Shown here: positions 20,681-33,758 of the stretch, one piece after another | Numbering within the stretch: the stretch's first letter is position 1 | Layout of the letters: each line of letters begins with the position of its first letter | From: JAEUMW01 sp039807745 | Lineage (GTDB): Bacteria; Pseudomonadota; Gammaproteobacteria; Burkholderiales; JAEUMW01 | DNA: 64,000 nucleotides | NCBI GenBank assembly: GCA_039807745.1 | Contig: JBDHRV010000002.1 | Location: forward strand, 5,881 to 69,880 | Reading direction: 5' to 3' | The notes under the pieces: generated by a model | Told to the model about the DNA's origin: nothing | The model's input: only the letters and a program-made list of their open reading frames with translations | Databases searched by the model: none | Program-made: the position numbers and the translations under genes

Positions 20681-21388
20681 TCACAGATCCTCCTCGGCAA
20701 GGCGCTGCAAGCTCTCCACATCCTGCACCTGGATCTTCTCCCGCCCGAGGCTGACCCAGCCGCGCTCCGCGAAGCTCTTCAGCAGGCGGCTCACGATTTC
20801 GCGCACGCTGCCGAGCTCGTCCGCGAGATCCTGGTGCGTCGCACGCAGCTCCGGCGCACGACGCGCCAGCAGCGCGGCCAAGCGGCGGTCGAGCCGCTGA
20901 AACGCGACTTCCTCCACACGCTGCATGAGATCCACGACACGGCCCGAGAAAATCGAGAACACGAGCGTACGAAACGCCTCGCAGCTTGCGAGCAGCTGGT
21001 GGAAAAGTGGTGCACCGAGCACGAGAAGCTCCGTCTCGCTCTCGGTCGCGCCGCTGGCGGAGTATGTCGTGTCACCGAGCAGACAACTTGTGGTCAGTAC
21101 GCAGAGTTCGCCCGGCTCGACCCGGTACAGCAGCAGCTGGCGACCGGAAGGCGCCTGCTTGAAGACGCGGATGGTGCCGGCAAGGACGAGGGGAAACGCG
21201 CCGCAGGGTCCGCGCTCGTCGAACACCCGCGTGCCGGCAGGCAGGAACAGATGCTGGCCCTGCCGTACGATCTCGTCGAGCGCCTCCGGCGGCAGCTTCG
21301 CCAAGCGCGGGAAACGCTCGCAAAGCGTGGTGACCAGCGCTGCGGCAACGTTCGTCGTGCCGTCTGGATCGGCGTCGCGAACGGTCAT
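20681..21388 (-). CDS. Crp/Fnr-family transcription regulator
   Basis: 235 residues: an N-terminal cyclic-nucleotide-like beta-roll domain (about 25-145), a dimer helix, and a C-terminal winged helix with LADELGSVREIVSRLLKSF (about 185-205). The recognition helix carries R-E-x-x-S-R, mixing CRP- and FNR-type contacts. There is no N-terminal FNR iron-sulfur Cys cluster. A CX5C pair (LCVLTTSC) sits in the sensor domain and could respond to redox or sulfur species; that is inference. The gene is divergent from pyrG and is followed by a DUF2892 gene. Confidence 0.88.
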   Translation of the reverse strand: MTVRDADPDGTTNVAAALVTTLCERFPRLAKLPPEALDEIVRQGQHLFLPAGTRVFDERGPCGAFPLVLAGTIRVFKQAPSGRQLLLYRVEPGELCVLTTSCLLGDTTYSASGATESETELLVLGAPLFHQLLASCEAFRTLVFSIFSGRVVDLMQRVEEVAFQRLDRRLAALLARRAPELRATHQDLADELGSVREIVSRLLKSFAERGWVSLGREKIQVQDVESLQRLAEEDL

Positions 21389-21399
21389 CTCGCGTGAAA

Positions 21400-21428
21400 T
21401 TGAGGGGGCATCACGATTGAGCTATGAT
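21400..21428 (+). promoter_or_regulatory. Sigma-70 type promoter of pyrG
   Basis: TTGAGG at 21400-21405 and TATGAT at 21423-21428 are 17 bases apart. Transcription would start near 21435, about 27 bases before the pyrG ATG. No room remains for a long leader, so pyrG-kdsA-eno-ftsB probably starts here. Confidence 0.7.
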
Positions 21429-21461
21429 ACCGAAGCGCAGGTGATCCTCACTCGAGAGTAA

Positions 21462-23135
<1,674 letters not shown>

Positions 23136-23142
23136 GGCGCCC

Positions 23143-23994
23143 GTGGACCTCTGCGGATTCGAGGTGGGTCTGCATCGCCCGATGTTCCTCATCGCGGGCC
23201 CATGCGTGGTCGAATCGCTCGAGATGGCCCTCGATACGGCGGCAGAGCTGAAGGCGCTCTGCGCCGGGCTGGACGTCCCTTTCATCTACAAATCGTCCTA
23301 CGATAAGGCCAACAGATCCTCCGGACAATCCTTTCGTGGCATAGGGATAGAAGGTGGACTTAAAGTTTTGAACGAAGTACGGGAACGCATTGGCGTACCG
23401 GTTCTGACGGACGTCCACACCGTCGACGAAATCCCGCTGGTGGTCGAGGTGGTCGACGTGCTCCAGACGCCGGCGTTTTTATGTCGACAGACCGACTTCA
23501 TTCAGGCGATTGCGCGCACCGGCAAGCCGGTCAACATCAAGAAGGGTCAGTTCCTTGCCCCGCACGATATGCGCAATGTGGTGGAGAAGGCGCGGCAGGC
23601 GAGCGGTCGAGACAACATCATGGTCTGCGAGCGCGGGGCGTCCTTTGGCTACAACAATCTCGTGTCCGACATGCGTTCGCTTGCGATCATGCGCGAGACC
23701 GGATGCCCGGTCGTTTTCGACGCCACCCACTCCGTGCAATTGCCGGGCGGGGAGGGTACGCGCAGCGGCGGTCAGCGCGAATTCGTCCCCGTGCTCGCCC
23801 GCGCAGCGGTCGCGACCGGGGTGGCGGGCGTTTTCATGGAGACCCACCCCGATCCGGCGCGTGCGCTGTCGGATGGGCCCAACGCCTGGCCGCTCGGGAG
23901 AATGAAGGATCTGCTGGAAACCCTGAAGCGCATCGACGAACTCGTGAAGCGCGAGGGTTTTGCCGAGGTCGGGCTCGGCGCGGGCCAAGGTTGA
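23143..23994 (+). CDS. kdsA: 3-deoxy-D-manno-octulosonate 8-phosphate synthase
   Basis: 283 residues. It condenses phosphoenolpyruvate and arabinose 5-phosphate to make KDO-8-P for the lipopolysaccharide core. Visible: [32 protein letters not shown] and METHPDP. The Cys in IAGPCVVES takes the place of the Asn in the E. coli enzyme; with the His, Glu and Asp ligands it marks the metal-dependent class. I chose GTG 23143, with GAGG at 23134-23137. The open frame extends into pyrG. Confidence 0.95.
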   Translation: MDLCGFEVGLHRPMFLIAGPCVVESLEMALDTAAELKALCAGLDVPFIYKSSYDKANRSSGQSFRGIGIEGGLKVLNEVRERIGVPVLTDVHTVDEIPLVVEVVDVLQTPAFLCRQTDFIQAIARTGKPVNIKKGQFLAPHDMRNVVEKARQASGRDNIMVCERGASFGYNNLVSDMRSLAIMRETGCPVVFDATHSVQLPGGEGTRSGGQREFVPVLARAAVATGVAGVFMETHPDPARALSDGPNAWPLGRMKDLLETLKRIDELVKREGFAEVGLGAGQG

Positions 23995-24020
23995 ACACAC
24001 CAAGAACGAGCTGGAGCTGA

Positions 24021-25307
<1,287 letters not shown>

Positions 25308-25592
25308 ATGCGCCACCTCGGCATCCTGCTATTCATCGTCATCGCCGGCCTGCAGTATTCGCTTTGGTTCGGCAAGGGCGGCTGGATGAAAGTCTGGGAC
25401 GTGGATCGACAGTTGCAGGCACAGCGCGAGACGAACCATGCTCTTAAGCTGCGCAACGCCGCTCTGGAAGCGGAGGTACGAGACCTCAAACAGGGCCTGC
25501 TGGCCGTCGAAGAGCGCGCGCGGAGCGACCTTGGACTGACACGTCACGACGAGATTTTCGTCCAGATCCTGGACGACCGAGATTCTCGTTGA
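25308..25592 (+). CDS. ftsB: Cell division protein FtsB
   Basis: 94 residues, DivIC/FtsB family. A short cytoplasmic start, one membrane segment (about 3-20, GILLFIVIAGLQYSLWFG), then a coiled coil (about 28-70) in the periplasm that pairs with FtsL and FtsQ in the divisome. The eno-ftsB pairing is typical of beta- and gammaproteobacteria. Starts immediately after eno with no spacer. It lies about 9.4 kb from dif. Confidence 0.93.
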   Translation: MRHLGILLFIVIAGLQYSLWFGKGGWMKVWDVDRQLQAQRETNHALKLRNAALEAEVRDLKQGLLAVEERARSDLGLTRHDEIFVQILDDRDSR

Positions 25593-25593
25593 C

Positions 25594-25611
25594 AGGTCCG
25601 GATCCGGACCT
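25594..25611. repeat. 18-bp perfect palindrome between converging ftsB and chpA
   Basis: The 18 bases form a perfect palindrome centred on GGATCC, in the 35-base gap between two converging genes. As RNA it can fold from either strand, but no T-run follows on either side, so a factor-independent terminator is not shown. Possible bidirectional transcript-end element; low certainty. Confidence 0.45.
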
Positions 25612-25627
25612 CGGAGCCGGTGGCGCG

Positions 25628-28600
25628 TCAGGCGGTACCGGCAGCAGCCGTGAACGTGCTCAGATGCGCCAGTAATTCCTGCTCTTCGAACGGTTTCCCG
25701 AGATAGACGTTGACGCCCAACTTATCGGCGTATTCCCGATGCTTTTGGGCGAGCCTTGACGTGATCATGATGATCGGAAGGCGAGACGTGCGCTGACTAG
25801 CCTTCAGATTCTTGGTGAGATCGAAACCGTCCATGCGCGGCATCTCGATGTCCACCAGCAGCGCGTCAGGTGTCTTGTCTTGCATTTGCTGCAAGGCGTC
25901 AAGCCCATCACGCGCCGTGGCTACACGGTAACCATGTCTTGCGAGCAATCGGCTCGTGACGTTCCGAACGGTAAGAGAATCGTCCACGACCATGATCAAG
26001 GGAGCAGCCCGGCTCGTTTCGGCCGTCGCCTCGATCGCCGGCACCTGCCTGATTCGGCGCCGTTCCATGAGGAGCGCCGGGTCCACGACGAATACAATCT
26101 CGCCGTCTGGTAGAACGGTCGCACCGTTCACCCCGGGCAATCCAGCGAGTTGCGGCCCGATCGCTTTCAGGACGATGTCCTGATTGACGGTGAGGTGATC
26201 GACCAACACCGCGACGCGTCGATCTGCACTTCGTATCAGTAACACGAAATACTTCGAGCGATCAACGGACGGGGTGGTGCTCTCACCAAGCAGCTGCGGA
26301 AGATAGAAGACCGGATAGCGATGATCGAGCCACTCCAGCGCTTCGCTCGCACACAGATCAGACGCTCTGGCGACGGGAACTTCCTGCACCTGCTCGACAA
26401 GGTTCGTCAGAATCGCCCAGCGACGTCCCGATGCAGAAACGAGAATCGCCTTGGCCACGGCGAGGGTGAGGGGTACGCGAATGGTGAACGTGGTTCCCCG
26501 GCCGCTCTCCGTCGTGATCTCGATACTTCCCCCGAGGGCGTATACCTCGTTCGCCACCACGTCCATTCCGACGCCGCGACCCGCAAGCTCGCTCACCTCC
26601 GAGGCCGTCGAGAATCCCGGACGCAAGATCATCTGCTCGAGCTCGGAGTGAGAGGGCTCGGCGCCGACAGGCAACCAGCCAAGCTCCCGCGCCTTGGTCC
26701 GGATGCGCTCATGGTCGATCCCTCGTCCGTCATCGGCGAGGGAAATCAGCAGATCGTTGATCTCCTGACGCAGTATGAGGCGGATCGTTCCGGCCTCGCG
26801 TTTTCCCGCGCCCACCCGATCATCCAAGGCTTCGATGCCATGGGTGACCGCGTTCCGCACCAAGTGTTCGAGAGGCGCCGCCATGCGCTCCAGCACGCCG
26901 CGGTCGACCTCCGTTTGCCCACCGATCAACTCGAATTCCACCTTCTTGCCGGTCTCTCGAGCGGCTTGGCGCGCCACCCGATAGAGACGTTCTGACACGT
27001 TCTGAAACGTTACGGTGCGCAGCCGCATGAGATCATCCTGCAAGATCCGATTGAGGCGGGACTCCACACTCAATGCAGCCTGTACTTCGTCCACGCCGTC
27101 GAGCAGATGGCGCTGCACCGTGGCCACGTCGTGGAGGCTTTCGGCCATGAGCCGGGTGAGTTCCTGAAATCTCGTGAAGCGGTCGAGCTCGAGCGGATCG
27201 AATGCGGCATCGTGCTCGATTGTCTGGTTCTGCGTCGCTTGCAAGCGGCTCTCGGCCTGGATCTCGATTTCTTTCAACTGACCTCGCAACCTAGCAACAC
27301 TGTCGGTGAGCTCGATCAGGAATTGCTTCAGGGTCTGCGCCTCGGTTTCGATTCGCCCCCGGGAAATGCTTATCTCACCGGCCTGGTTCAGCAGGCGATC
27401 CAATGTATCGGCGGCCACGCGAATGTGTGCCGAGAATGAGGGTACCGAGTCTCCAGTGCTGCGGTCCTGTGGCGCCTGCTTAGCGTAGCGGGAACCATCG
27501 ATTGCGCCACCCGCTACCGGTAGCTTCGATTCCGGCTCACCGCTTTCGAGTGCCTCAAGACCGATGGTGAGACGGTCGAATTCTCTCTCAAGCAGATCAA
27601 GAACATCGGGGTTCACCGCGCCGCCTTCGACAGCTTCCAGGCGCCCCTCCATAATGTGCACGAGTTCGCCGAGGCGGATCGCCCCGACCATCCTGGCACC
27701 CCCTTTGATCGTGTGGAGCACGCGCCGCAGGGAGTCGAACGCTGCCGCATCCTGCGGCTCGCTCCGCAGGTGCCTGAGATCCTCGCCGATAAGCGGACCA
27801 AGATCGCGAACTTCATCGAGAAAGATGGGTAACAGCTGAGGGTCGATGTCGTCCTTTAGCACCCGGTGATCGCGTGCGCCGCCAGACTCGCCATTACTAA
27901 AGGCAGACATCCCGCCGGAATCTGCTTCCGAGCGCTGCAGATCTTCTGCATCTTCCACTGAAAATTCGAGAGCGATCGCCGGTGGCGACGCCACACTTTC
28001 CCCGGCAGCGTCGCTGCATGCGTCCGCCTCACGCTCGAACTGCGCGCGCAGATCTGCAGAAAGTTCCGGCGTTCTTCCCTTCGCCACCGCGTCGATCAGC
28101 GCCTTGAGGGTGGACAGCGCAGACCGCAATAGCTCAGAGGTGGTCGGGCAATCGGGATGACCAAATGGCGCGTTCTCGATTACGCTCGCAACGAGCGTGA
28201 TGTCCTTGAAGCCGGTCGCACGGGCGATACCACCGATGGTGTGAGCAGCGCGAATCACGGTGTCCCGAGTTTCGTCGTCGGGAGCAAACTCGAGGGCCGC
28301 GAGCCCCATCCGGAGAGCCTCGACGTTCTGGCGTGCCTCCTCGACGAAGATTTGGAAGAGCGGGGCGGGCAGCGTCGAAAGGCTGGCCTCGACCGTATCC
28401 GGTGTCGGCTCAGCCGCTGCCGCTTCCATGGTCATATCAAGGGAAGCGATGGGAAGCGTGTCGTCAGGCTCCACAGTGCGGGGGATTCCTGCCCTGGGGG
28501 CTGCGAGTTCACTGGCAAGGAATGCCGTCTTGGCAGACAACGCACCGGCTCGCACAGTTGTGCGTCCTTGCTGCGCCATGTCCGTGATCCATCCCGTGAA

Positions 28601-30937
28601 GAGGTTGCGCGCCAGCGCAGCGAGGTCGATTAGCTCTTCGGATGCGGGCCGCTCGGCTTCCAACCATCGATTCAACAGTGATTCGATCATCCACGCAGCA
28701 TCCCCGACTGCATGGAGGCCGGCCATGCGCCCGCTGCCCTTGAGCGTGTGAAACCCCCTTCGCAGCGTTGTAAGGTTACCCCAGTCACCTGGTTGAACGC
28801 GCGCGCGCTCGAGAAGATCACCCATCGCCTCCAGCAGTTCGTTGGCCTCCTCTATAAAGATCGAGACGATCTCCGGATCGACTCCTTCGCTTCTGGCGTC
28901 GACCTCGATACCGTCGCGTTCCAGATCGCCGCTCGGCGCATCTGCCCCATGCCACTCTTGTTCAGCGGTTTCATCGCTCAGATGAGCTCGATGCTCCAGA
29001 ATTGATTCGCCGGAGGCCGCTTGCAAGGCGTCAGGTTCGTCCCGCAGCGCGCTCAGATCGAAGCGATCAAGAATCTCGTCGATGTCCCCGTGTGTCACTT
29101 CTTCGCCGTCACGGTCTCCGTCCGATCGCCCCTCGGTCGGAAAAAGCTCGAAGTCAAGTTCGTCGGCATGTCCAGCCGGTCCGTCTTCGGCGATCGTCTG
29201 CAAATCGAGAACGGACGATGAAGCGACCATCGCTTCCCTGGCGTCGAAGCGGGCGAGGATCGTTTCGACGGCGCGTAGTTCGTCGCGGTTGTCTCGGTCA
29301 AGCGCTCCAACGTAGAGCATGACGCTGCTCAGCCCTTCGGCAAGCAGCGCAGTCTTGTCCTCAGAGACGATTCGTCCCGGCTCGTCGAGCATCGCAATGA
29401 TCGAGGTGGATCGTTCGATGAGTTGCGCTGCGTTCTCCACATCCAGCACGCGCAGCGCACCCGCAACGCTTCCCAAGAGTCCCGGTAGCTCTATTAGAGG
29501 CGGGGTCGGTACCTGCCCCCGGAAGAAGCTGTCGAGACTCCGTTCCGCCTGCTGCAACGTGGCTAACATCTCACTGCCAACGACTTGCAGCAGTTCCCGT
29601 TCGTCTCCCGGTGAAGGGTTCGGTTCGTTGCGTGCACGGTTACAGCGTTCGGCAGCCGCTTGAGTACGTGATAGGCATGCAAGCAGTGTCCGCCGTCGCG
29701 CATCGAACTCTGCAATCGCCTCTGGCATGGAGATTCGGCACGCTTCCAGTCTTTCTTCCAAGGCGCTCAATGCGGCCGCGGTCTCGATAACGATCGCCGC
29801 CTGCACGTCGGCATCCAGAACTGCGAGATCCGCGGTCGTCAGCAGCATTGCGTCGATCAGCGCCGTCACCGGTTGGCTGCGGATCGCGTGGCTTAGCTCA
29901 CATAGTTCCGTGAGACATTCTTGAAGCTCCGCGGCAACTTCCTGCGTCATCGCGCGTCGATGCTCCGCCCGGACACACGTGTCGGGCGCGATTAGTTCTT
30001 TGGCCCGGCGCAGCACCGGCTCGAACTCCGCGGTATCGATCTCGACAACAGCCCACGACGCCGAGGCTGGCGCATAGCGATAGAGCCCATAGAGTGACTT
30101 CACATCACGCACGAGCGCTGTAACTGGCTCACACTGAACCAAGTGAAAGAGCAACTCTCGCATCAGCTGCGTGCTGGCTGGGTCCCCCGAAGCAAAGGTT
30201 GCCATATACCGATCGATTCGACCCGCAGCCCGCTTCATTTCGTCCGTGACTGCAAATCCGCCACGCAGCAATCCGTCGACGAAAGCCGAGCTTACCCACC
30301 ACGGTGCGCGTCTGCCCGGCGCCGGCTGGGCACGCTCAATTTCCTGGAGTGCCTCCAGCATTTGTACGAGACCGTCTTCTGAGCCGCGTAACCAGTTCAG
30401 CATGCCGCGTTGATAGCGCCCGCGACACACTCTGACGAAGTCGAAGAGTTCGTCGCCTTGGAGCAGGTTGGGGGACGCAAGCGGCGGAGGGAAGACGCTC
30501 AAGTCCGGGTGGAACAGCGCATAGTCGTCGACAGGTTGGCCGCCCCGCGCCTGCGCCAATTCGTTCAAGAGTGGACGCAGCGACACCGCATTCTCGGGTG
30601 CGCCCGCCATCAGATCGCCAAGATGGCGCGCAAGACTCGCACTGGCCCTGCCGAGTAGCTGCGCCAGTTCAGGCGTCGGCGCGATGTCGCGCTTCTCGAG
30701 CGCGACGAGAACAGCGTCGATGTCCTTCGAGAACGCGCCGAGTGCCTCCATCCCGATGATCTGGAGCGCGCCGGTGACTTCACGCACCGAGGCGAGGGCC
30801 GCCGATAGGGTGTCGGCGTTGCCCGCTGGATCAGCGAAGTAGGTCGCGAGCGAGGCACGCGCCCGCTCGAGCGCAAAGTCGATCTCTGGCTTCACCCATG
30901 TCAGGGGGCCAAGCTGGGTTGCGAGAATGGCGCTCAT
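25628..30937 (-). CDS. chpA: ChpA/PilL-type hybrid chemotaxis histidine kinase
   Basis: 1769 residues, the kinase of the Pil-Chp system controlling type IV pilus twitching. Order: a degenerate Hpt-like N-terminal region (about 10-130; the expected His is replaced in VREVTGALQIIG), a long helical middle, three Hpt domains with intact His (730 in HTLKGSGR, 899 in HTIGG, 1075 in HTIKGGAR), a dimerisation helix, an HATPase (N-box LVRNAVTHGIE near 1361, DDGRGID, GRGVGMDVV), a CheW-like domain (about 1510-1640) and a receiver with Asp1696. ATG 30937 is chosen because it follows pilJ by 16 bases. Shorter than the 2472-residue P. aeruginosa ChpA. Confidence 0.92.
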   Translation of the reverse strand: MSAILATQLGPLTWVKPEIDFALERARASLATYFADPAGNADTLSAALASVREVTGALQIIGMEALGAFSKDIDAVLVALEKRDIAPTPELAQLLGRASASLARHLGDLMAGAPENAVSLRPLLNELAQARGGQPVDDYALFHPDLSVFPPPLASPNLLQGDELFDFVRVCRGRYQRGMLNWLRGSEDGLVQMLEALQEIERAQPAPGRRAPWWVSSAFVDGLLRGGFAVTDEMKRAAGRIDRYMATFASGDPASTQLMRELLFHLVQCEPVTALVRDVKSLYGLYRYAPASASWAVVEIDTAEFEPVLRRAKELIAPDTCVRAEHRRAMTQEVAAELQECLTELCELSHAIRSQPVTALIDAMLLTTADLAVLDADVQAAIVIETAAALSALEERLEACRISMPEAIAEFDARRRTLLACLSRTQAAAERCNRARNEPNPSPGDERELLQVVGSEMLATLQQAERSLDSFFRGQVPTPPLIELPGLLGSVAGALRVLDVENAAQLIERSTSIIAMLDEPGRIVSEDKTALLAEGLSSVMLYVGALDRDNRDELRAVETILARFDAREAMVASSSVLDLQTIAEDGPAGHADELDFELFPTEGRSDGDRDGEEVTHGDIDEILDRFDLSALRDEPDALQAASGESILEHRAHLSDETAEQEWHGADAPSGDLERDGIEVDARSEGVDPEIVSIFIEEANELLEAMGDLLERARVQPGDWGNLTTLRRGFHTLKGSGRMAGLHAVGDAAWMIESLLNRWLEAERPASEELIDLAALARNLFTGWITDMAQQGRTTVRAGALSAKTAFLASELAAPRAGIPRTVEPDDTLPIASLDMTMEAAAAEPTPDTVEASLSTLPAPLFQIFVEEARQNVEALRMGLAALEFAPDDETRDTVIRAAHTIGGIARATGFKDITLVASVIENAPFGHPDCPTTSELLRSALSTLKALIDAVAKGRTPELSADLRAQFEREADACSDAAGESVASPPAIALEFSVEDAEDLQRSEADSGGMSAFSNGESGGARDHRVLKDDIDPQLLPIFLDEVRDLGPLIGEDLRHLRSEPQDAAAFDSLRRVLHTIKGGARMVGAIRLGELVHIMEGRLEAVEGGAVNPDVLDLLEREFDRLTIGLEALESGEPESKLPVAGGAIDGSRYAKQAPQDRSTGDSVPSFSAHIRVAADTLDRLLNQAGEISISRGRIETEAQTLKQFLIELTDSVARLRGQLKEIEIQAESRLQATQNQTIEHDAAFDPLELDRFTRFQELTRLMAESLHDVATVQRHLLDGVDEVQAALSVESRLNRILQDDLMRLRTVTFQNVSERLYRVARQAARETGKKVEFELIGGQTEVDRGVLERMAAPLEHLVRNAVTHGIEALDDRVGAGKREAGTIRLILRQEINDLLISLADDGRGIDHERIRTKARELGWLPVGAEPSHSELEQMILRPGFSTASEVSELAGRGVGMDVVANEVYALGGSIEITTESGRGTTFTIRVPLTLAVAKAILVSASGRRWAILTNLVEQVQEVPVARASDLCASEALEWLDHRYPVFYLPQLLGESTTPSVDRSKYFVLLIRSADRRVAVLVDHLTVNQDIVLKAIGPQLAGLPGVNGATVLPDGEIVFVVDPALLMERRRIRQVPAIEATAETSRAAPLIMVVDDSLTVRNVTSRLLARHGYRVATARDGLDALQQMQDKTPDALLVDIEMPRMDGFDLTKNLKASQRTSRLPIIMITSRLAQKHREYADKLGVNVYLGKPFEEQELLAHLSTFTAAAGTA

Positions 30938-30953
30938 GTGATCTTGTCGGCAG

Positions 30954-33176
30954 TTACACCTTGAAGCCGGCAACCGACACTTTCAGGTTGTTGGCGAGAT
31001 CAGCGATCTGAGCCATGGAATCCGCAGTCCACCTGGTTCCCTTGGTGCTCTGTGTCGTGATGTTGAGCAGGTCTTGCATGCGCTGCGCCATCTGCTTGGC
31101 GAGTTGCTGTTGGTTCGACGTGGACGAGGAGATCGATGCGACGAGCTGCGCGAGCTGTCCCGAAACGTCGCGAATTTCCTCCAGGGCACGCCCTGCAGAA
31201 TCGGCGAGTTGGGCACCTCGCACGACGCCGTTCGTGCTCTTCTCCATGGCGGCTACGGCGTCCTGCGTATCCTGTTGAATCGCCTTCACGATCGCTGTGA
31301 TCTGCTTCGTTGCCTCACCCGACCGCTCCGCCAGTCTCTGCACCTCCTCGGCGACAACCGTAAAGCCGCGCCCTGCTTCTCCCGCGGCGGCGGCCTGAAT
31401 CGCAGCGTTGAGAGCGAGAACGTTGGTCTGCTCGGTAATTGTTGCGATCAGCTGAACGATCTCGCCGATCTCCTGCGAGCTCTCGCCGAGTCGTTTGATT
31501 CGCTTCGACGTCTCCTGAATCTGCTCGCGCAAGGCGTTCATGCTCGAAATCGAGTCCTGCACCGCGCTCCCGCCTTTGCCTGAGGCTGCAAGCGATTGCT
31601 CCGCCACCTCCGCGCACTTCGATGCGTCATCCGAGACGGAATCCATGGTGGAAGTCATTTGCAGGACCGACGAGGTGGCGTCTTCGATCTGCTGAGACTG
31701 CTTCTCGGCTACCTGCAGGAGGTGAACCGAAACAGCTTTTCCCTGCGTGGAAGACTGAGTGAGCTGATTCGCAGCGGCGTTGATCTGGGCAACGAGGGAG
31801 CGCAGTTCGTCTATGGCATAGTTCACGGAATCCGCGATCGCACCCGTCATGTCTTCGGTTACTTGTGCGTGTTTGGTCAGATCGCCTTCCGCGAGCTCCG
31901 ACATATCATCCAGCAAGCGAAGAATCGCTCGTTCGTTGCGGCGGTTTTCCTCTTCGTTCTTGAGCGCGCGCACGCGAACGTCGTCGAGCAGCACCTTGGC
32001 GATGAGCGCCAACCCGAGCAGGGTGAGCATCGTAAACAGAACGCCGGTCGCAATGCTGCCCCATCCGGTCCCCGATTCCCGGTAGTGGTTTGTCAACACA
32101 GCCAGCCTGCCAAGCATTTCCTGGGCACTATTGGAGACGTCGCGCGCCGCCTGCTTGGCCTGTGCGAGTCCCTCCATATTCTTGACGATGCTATCGATAT
32201 TTCCTTTGAGTTCGGTTACAGTCTTGAGCAAGTCGGTCGCGATGTCTCGATTGACCTGATTCCTAAGAGCACTGATTCCCGTGTCGGGGTCGCCATCCAT
32301 AAGTCCCTTGACCGCTTTCGTGAAGCTACCCACGTTCTTCCCGAGCTGGAGGGCTACCTGCGGCGTCGGATGATCAGTGGATACAAGCGACTTCGCATCG
32401 AGGAGTTCGAAGTTGAGTACGTCTGCATACAGCTGGCGCGTCCATGCGGTAGCACGGAAGTCCTCCCCCTTGTCGATCGCTCCGTTGACGAGCGCTTGAC
32501 TGAGACTCAACACTCGAGTGCCGCTCTTCCCGATGGACTCCTCTTGTTTGCGCAACTGCACGAGATTCGGCTGTTGACTGCGAACCTTACTCACTTGCTT
32601 GTCGATAGACTGCCAGATTTCGGCAATCTTCCCCAGCATCAGCTCTTCTTTCCCGGTTGGAGCAGGTAGATCGAAGCCTCTAAGCGCACCGCCCTGACTC
32701 AGCAGCGTGAGCTCAGCAACGAGGCGGTCACGGGTTTCCTCGAGCGGCTTAAACGCTTCGATACCGCCCACGGCGGCTTGCTGGGTCAGATTGGCGAGGC
32801 GAAGCGACAGCAGTTGAATGTCGTTGGCGATCAGCGCCTGCTCGCGTCTGAGGCGAGTTTCCGAAACGGAAACGCCGAAGGTGGCGAGAGTCAAGAGAAG
32901 AAGTAGTGCGATGAGTATCGAAAGCACCGTAATCTGCTTCGAGAACGACAGTCTCCCGATCAAGGGTATCTGCCAGTTTGCTCCGGCGTTTCCACCCTGC
33001 CTCAGACGCCCGACGAAGTCGCGCCATGTAGATGTATGCCCGCTTTCGGGACCCGTGGAGAGTTTCTCACATGGCCCTCCCACCTCAGGAGTCGCTTGCG
33101 TGGTTTCTCTTTCTATCGCAGGCTTCTTGCCGAATGGAAGCGAGGGCAGCTTCAGAGCAGCGACGATAGACGCCAT
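30954..33176 (-). CDS. pilJ: Methyl-accepting chemotaxis transducer PilJ
   Basis: 740 residues. A cytoplasmic N-terminal stretch of about 80 residues precedes the first membrane segment (81-103, [20 protein letters not shown]). A periplasmic region with PilJ-type helices follows, then a second membrane segment near 375-395, a HAMP-like linker, and a signalling domain with the tip [16 protein letters not shown] near 570-592. It senses pilus or surface signals and controls ChpA through PilI. The ATG abuts the pilI stop. Confidence 0.92.
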   Translation of the reverse strand: MASIVAALKLPSLPFGKKPAIERETTQATPEVGGPCEKLSTGPESGHTSTWRDFVGRLRQGGNAGANWQIPLIGRLSFSKQITVLSILIALLLLLTLATFGVSVSETRLRREQALIANDIQLLSLRLANLTQQAAVGGIEAFKPLEETRDRLVAELTLLSQGGALRGFDLPAPTGKEELMLGKIAEIWQSIDKQVSKVRSQQPNLVQLRKQEESIGKSGTRVLSLSQALVNGAIDKGEDFRATAWTRQLYADVLNFELLDAKSLVSTDHPTPQVALQLGKNVGSFTKAVKGLMDGDPDTGISALRNQVNRDIATDLLKTVTELKGNIDSIVKNMEGLAQAKQAARDVSNSAQEMLGRLAVLTNHYRESGTGWGSIATGVLFTMLTLLGLALIAKVLLDDVRVRALKNEEENRRNERAILRLLDDMSELAEGDLTKHAQVTEDMTGAIADSVNYAIDELRSLVAQINAAANQLTQSSTQGKAVSVHLLQVAEKQSQQIEDATSSVLQMTSTMDSVSDDASKCAEVAEQSLAASGKGGSAVQDSISSMNALREQIQETSKRIKRLGESSQEIGEIVQLIATITEQTNVLALNAAIQAAAAGEAGRGFTVVAEEVQRLAERSGEATKQITAIVKAIQQDTQDAVAAMEKSTNGVVRGAQLADSAGRALEEIRDVSGQLAQLVASISSSTSNQQQLAKQMAQRMQDLLNITTQSTKGTRWTADSMAQIADLANNLKVSVAGFKV

Positions 33177-33746
33177 TTATTGGTTCTCCTGTGAGGTGGC
33201 TACCGGGACCCCCGGCCCCCCATAAGTCTCAACTCCCAGGGGCGCAATTTGGAGGAAACGGGTACTCCGGGTCAGTTCTGCGACGTTCAGTTCCCGCCAT
33301 ATGCGTCCATCAGAGTCGGCATACGCTGCGCATTGCCAGGCGGAGCTCTCCACATCACTTTGATTCAGCGCCTTCACCTGGCGCAAGCCGAGGCTGCGGC
33401 GTACGAGCAGCGCTGCTTGCGCGCGGTATCTCGCGTGCAGCACAACCAAACGACTGTCCGAGGTTGTTGGTGTTGCCGCGGCGTTTTCGAATCTCGCAAG
33501 GTCTGTCACGGAGAACAGACTACCCCGGACGTTGGCGACGCCGACGAACCAGTCCGTGGCAAGGGGCACTGACACCAAACGCGGAACTGGAATCACCTCG
33601 CTGACATCGGTGAGGGCGACCACCCAAGTCCATTTCCCAGCCTCGAAACCGAAGTGTGAGGAGGACGCAACCGCGCCAGCCTTGGCGTGAAAGCGGTCGA
33701 AGAGGTGCTGCTGGTACTCGCGAAGAGTGGCGTTATGCGCCTGCAT
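33177..33746 (-). CDS. pilI: CheW-like coupling protein PilI
   Basis: 189 residues with one CheW domain (about 30-165); VALTDVSEVIPVPRLVSVP and WFVGVANVRGSLFSVTDL are typical of the PilI branch. It links PilJ to ChpA. The C-terminal 20 residues are glycine- and proline-rich and not conserved. It sits between pilH and pilJ in the canonical order. Confidence 0.9.
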   Translation of the reverse strand: MQAHNATLREYQQHLFDRFHAKAGAVASSSHFGFEAGKWTWVVALTDVSEVIPVPRLVSVPLATDWFVGVANVRGSLFSVTDLARFENAAATPTTSDSRLVVLHARYRAQAALLVRRSLGLRQVKALNQSDVESSAWQCAAYADSDGRIWRELNVAELTRSTRFLQIAPLGVETYGGPGVPVATSQENQ

Positions 33747-33758
33747 GAAAGCTCCGCG

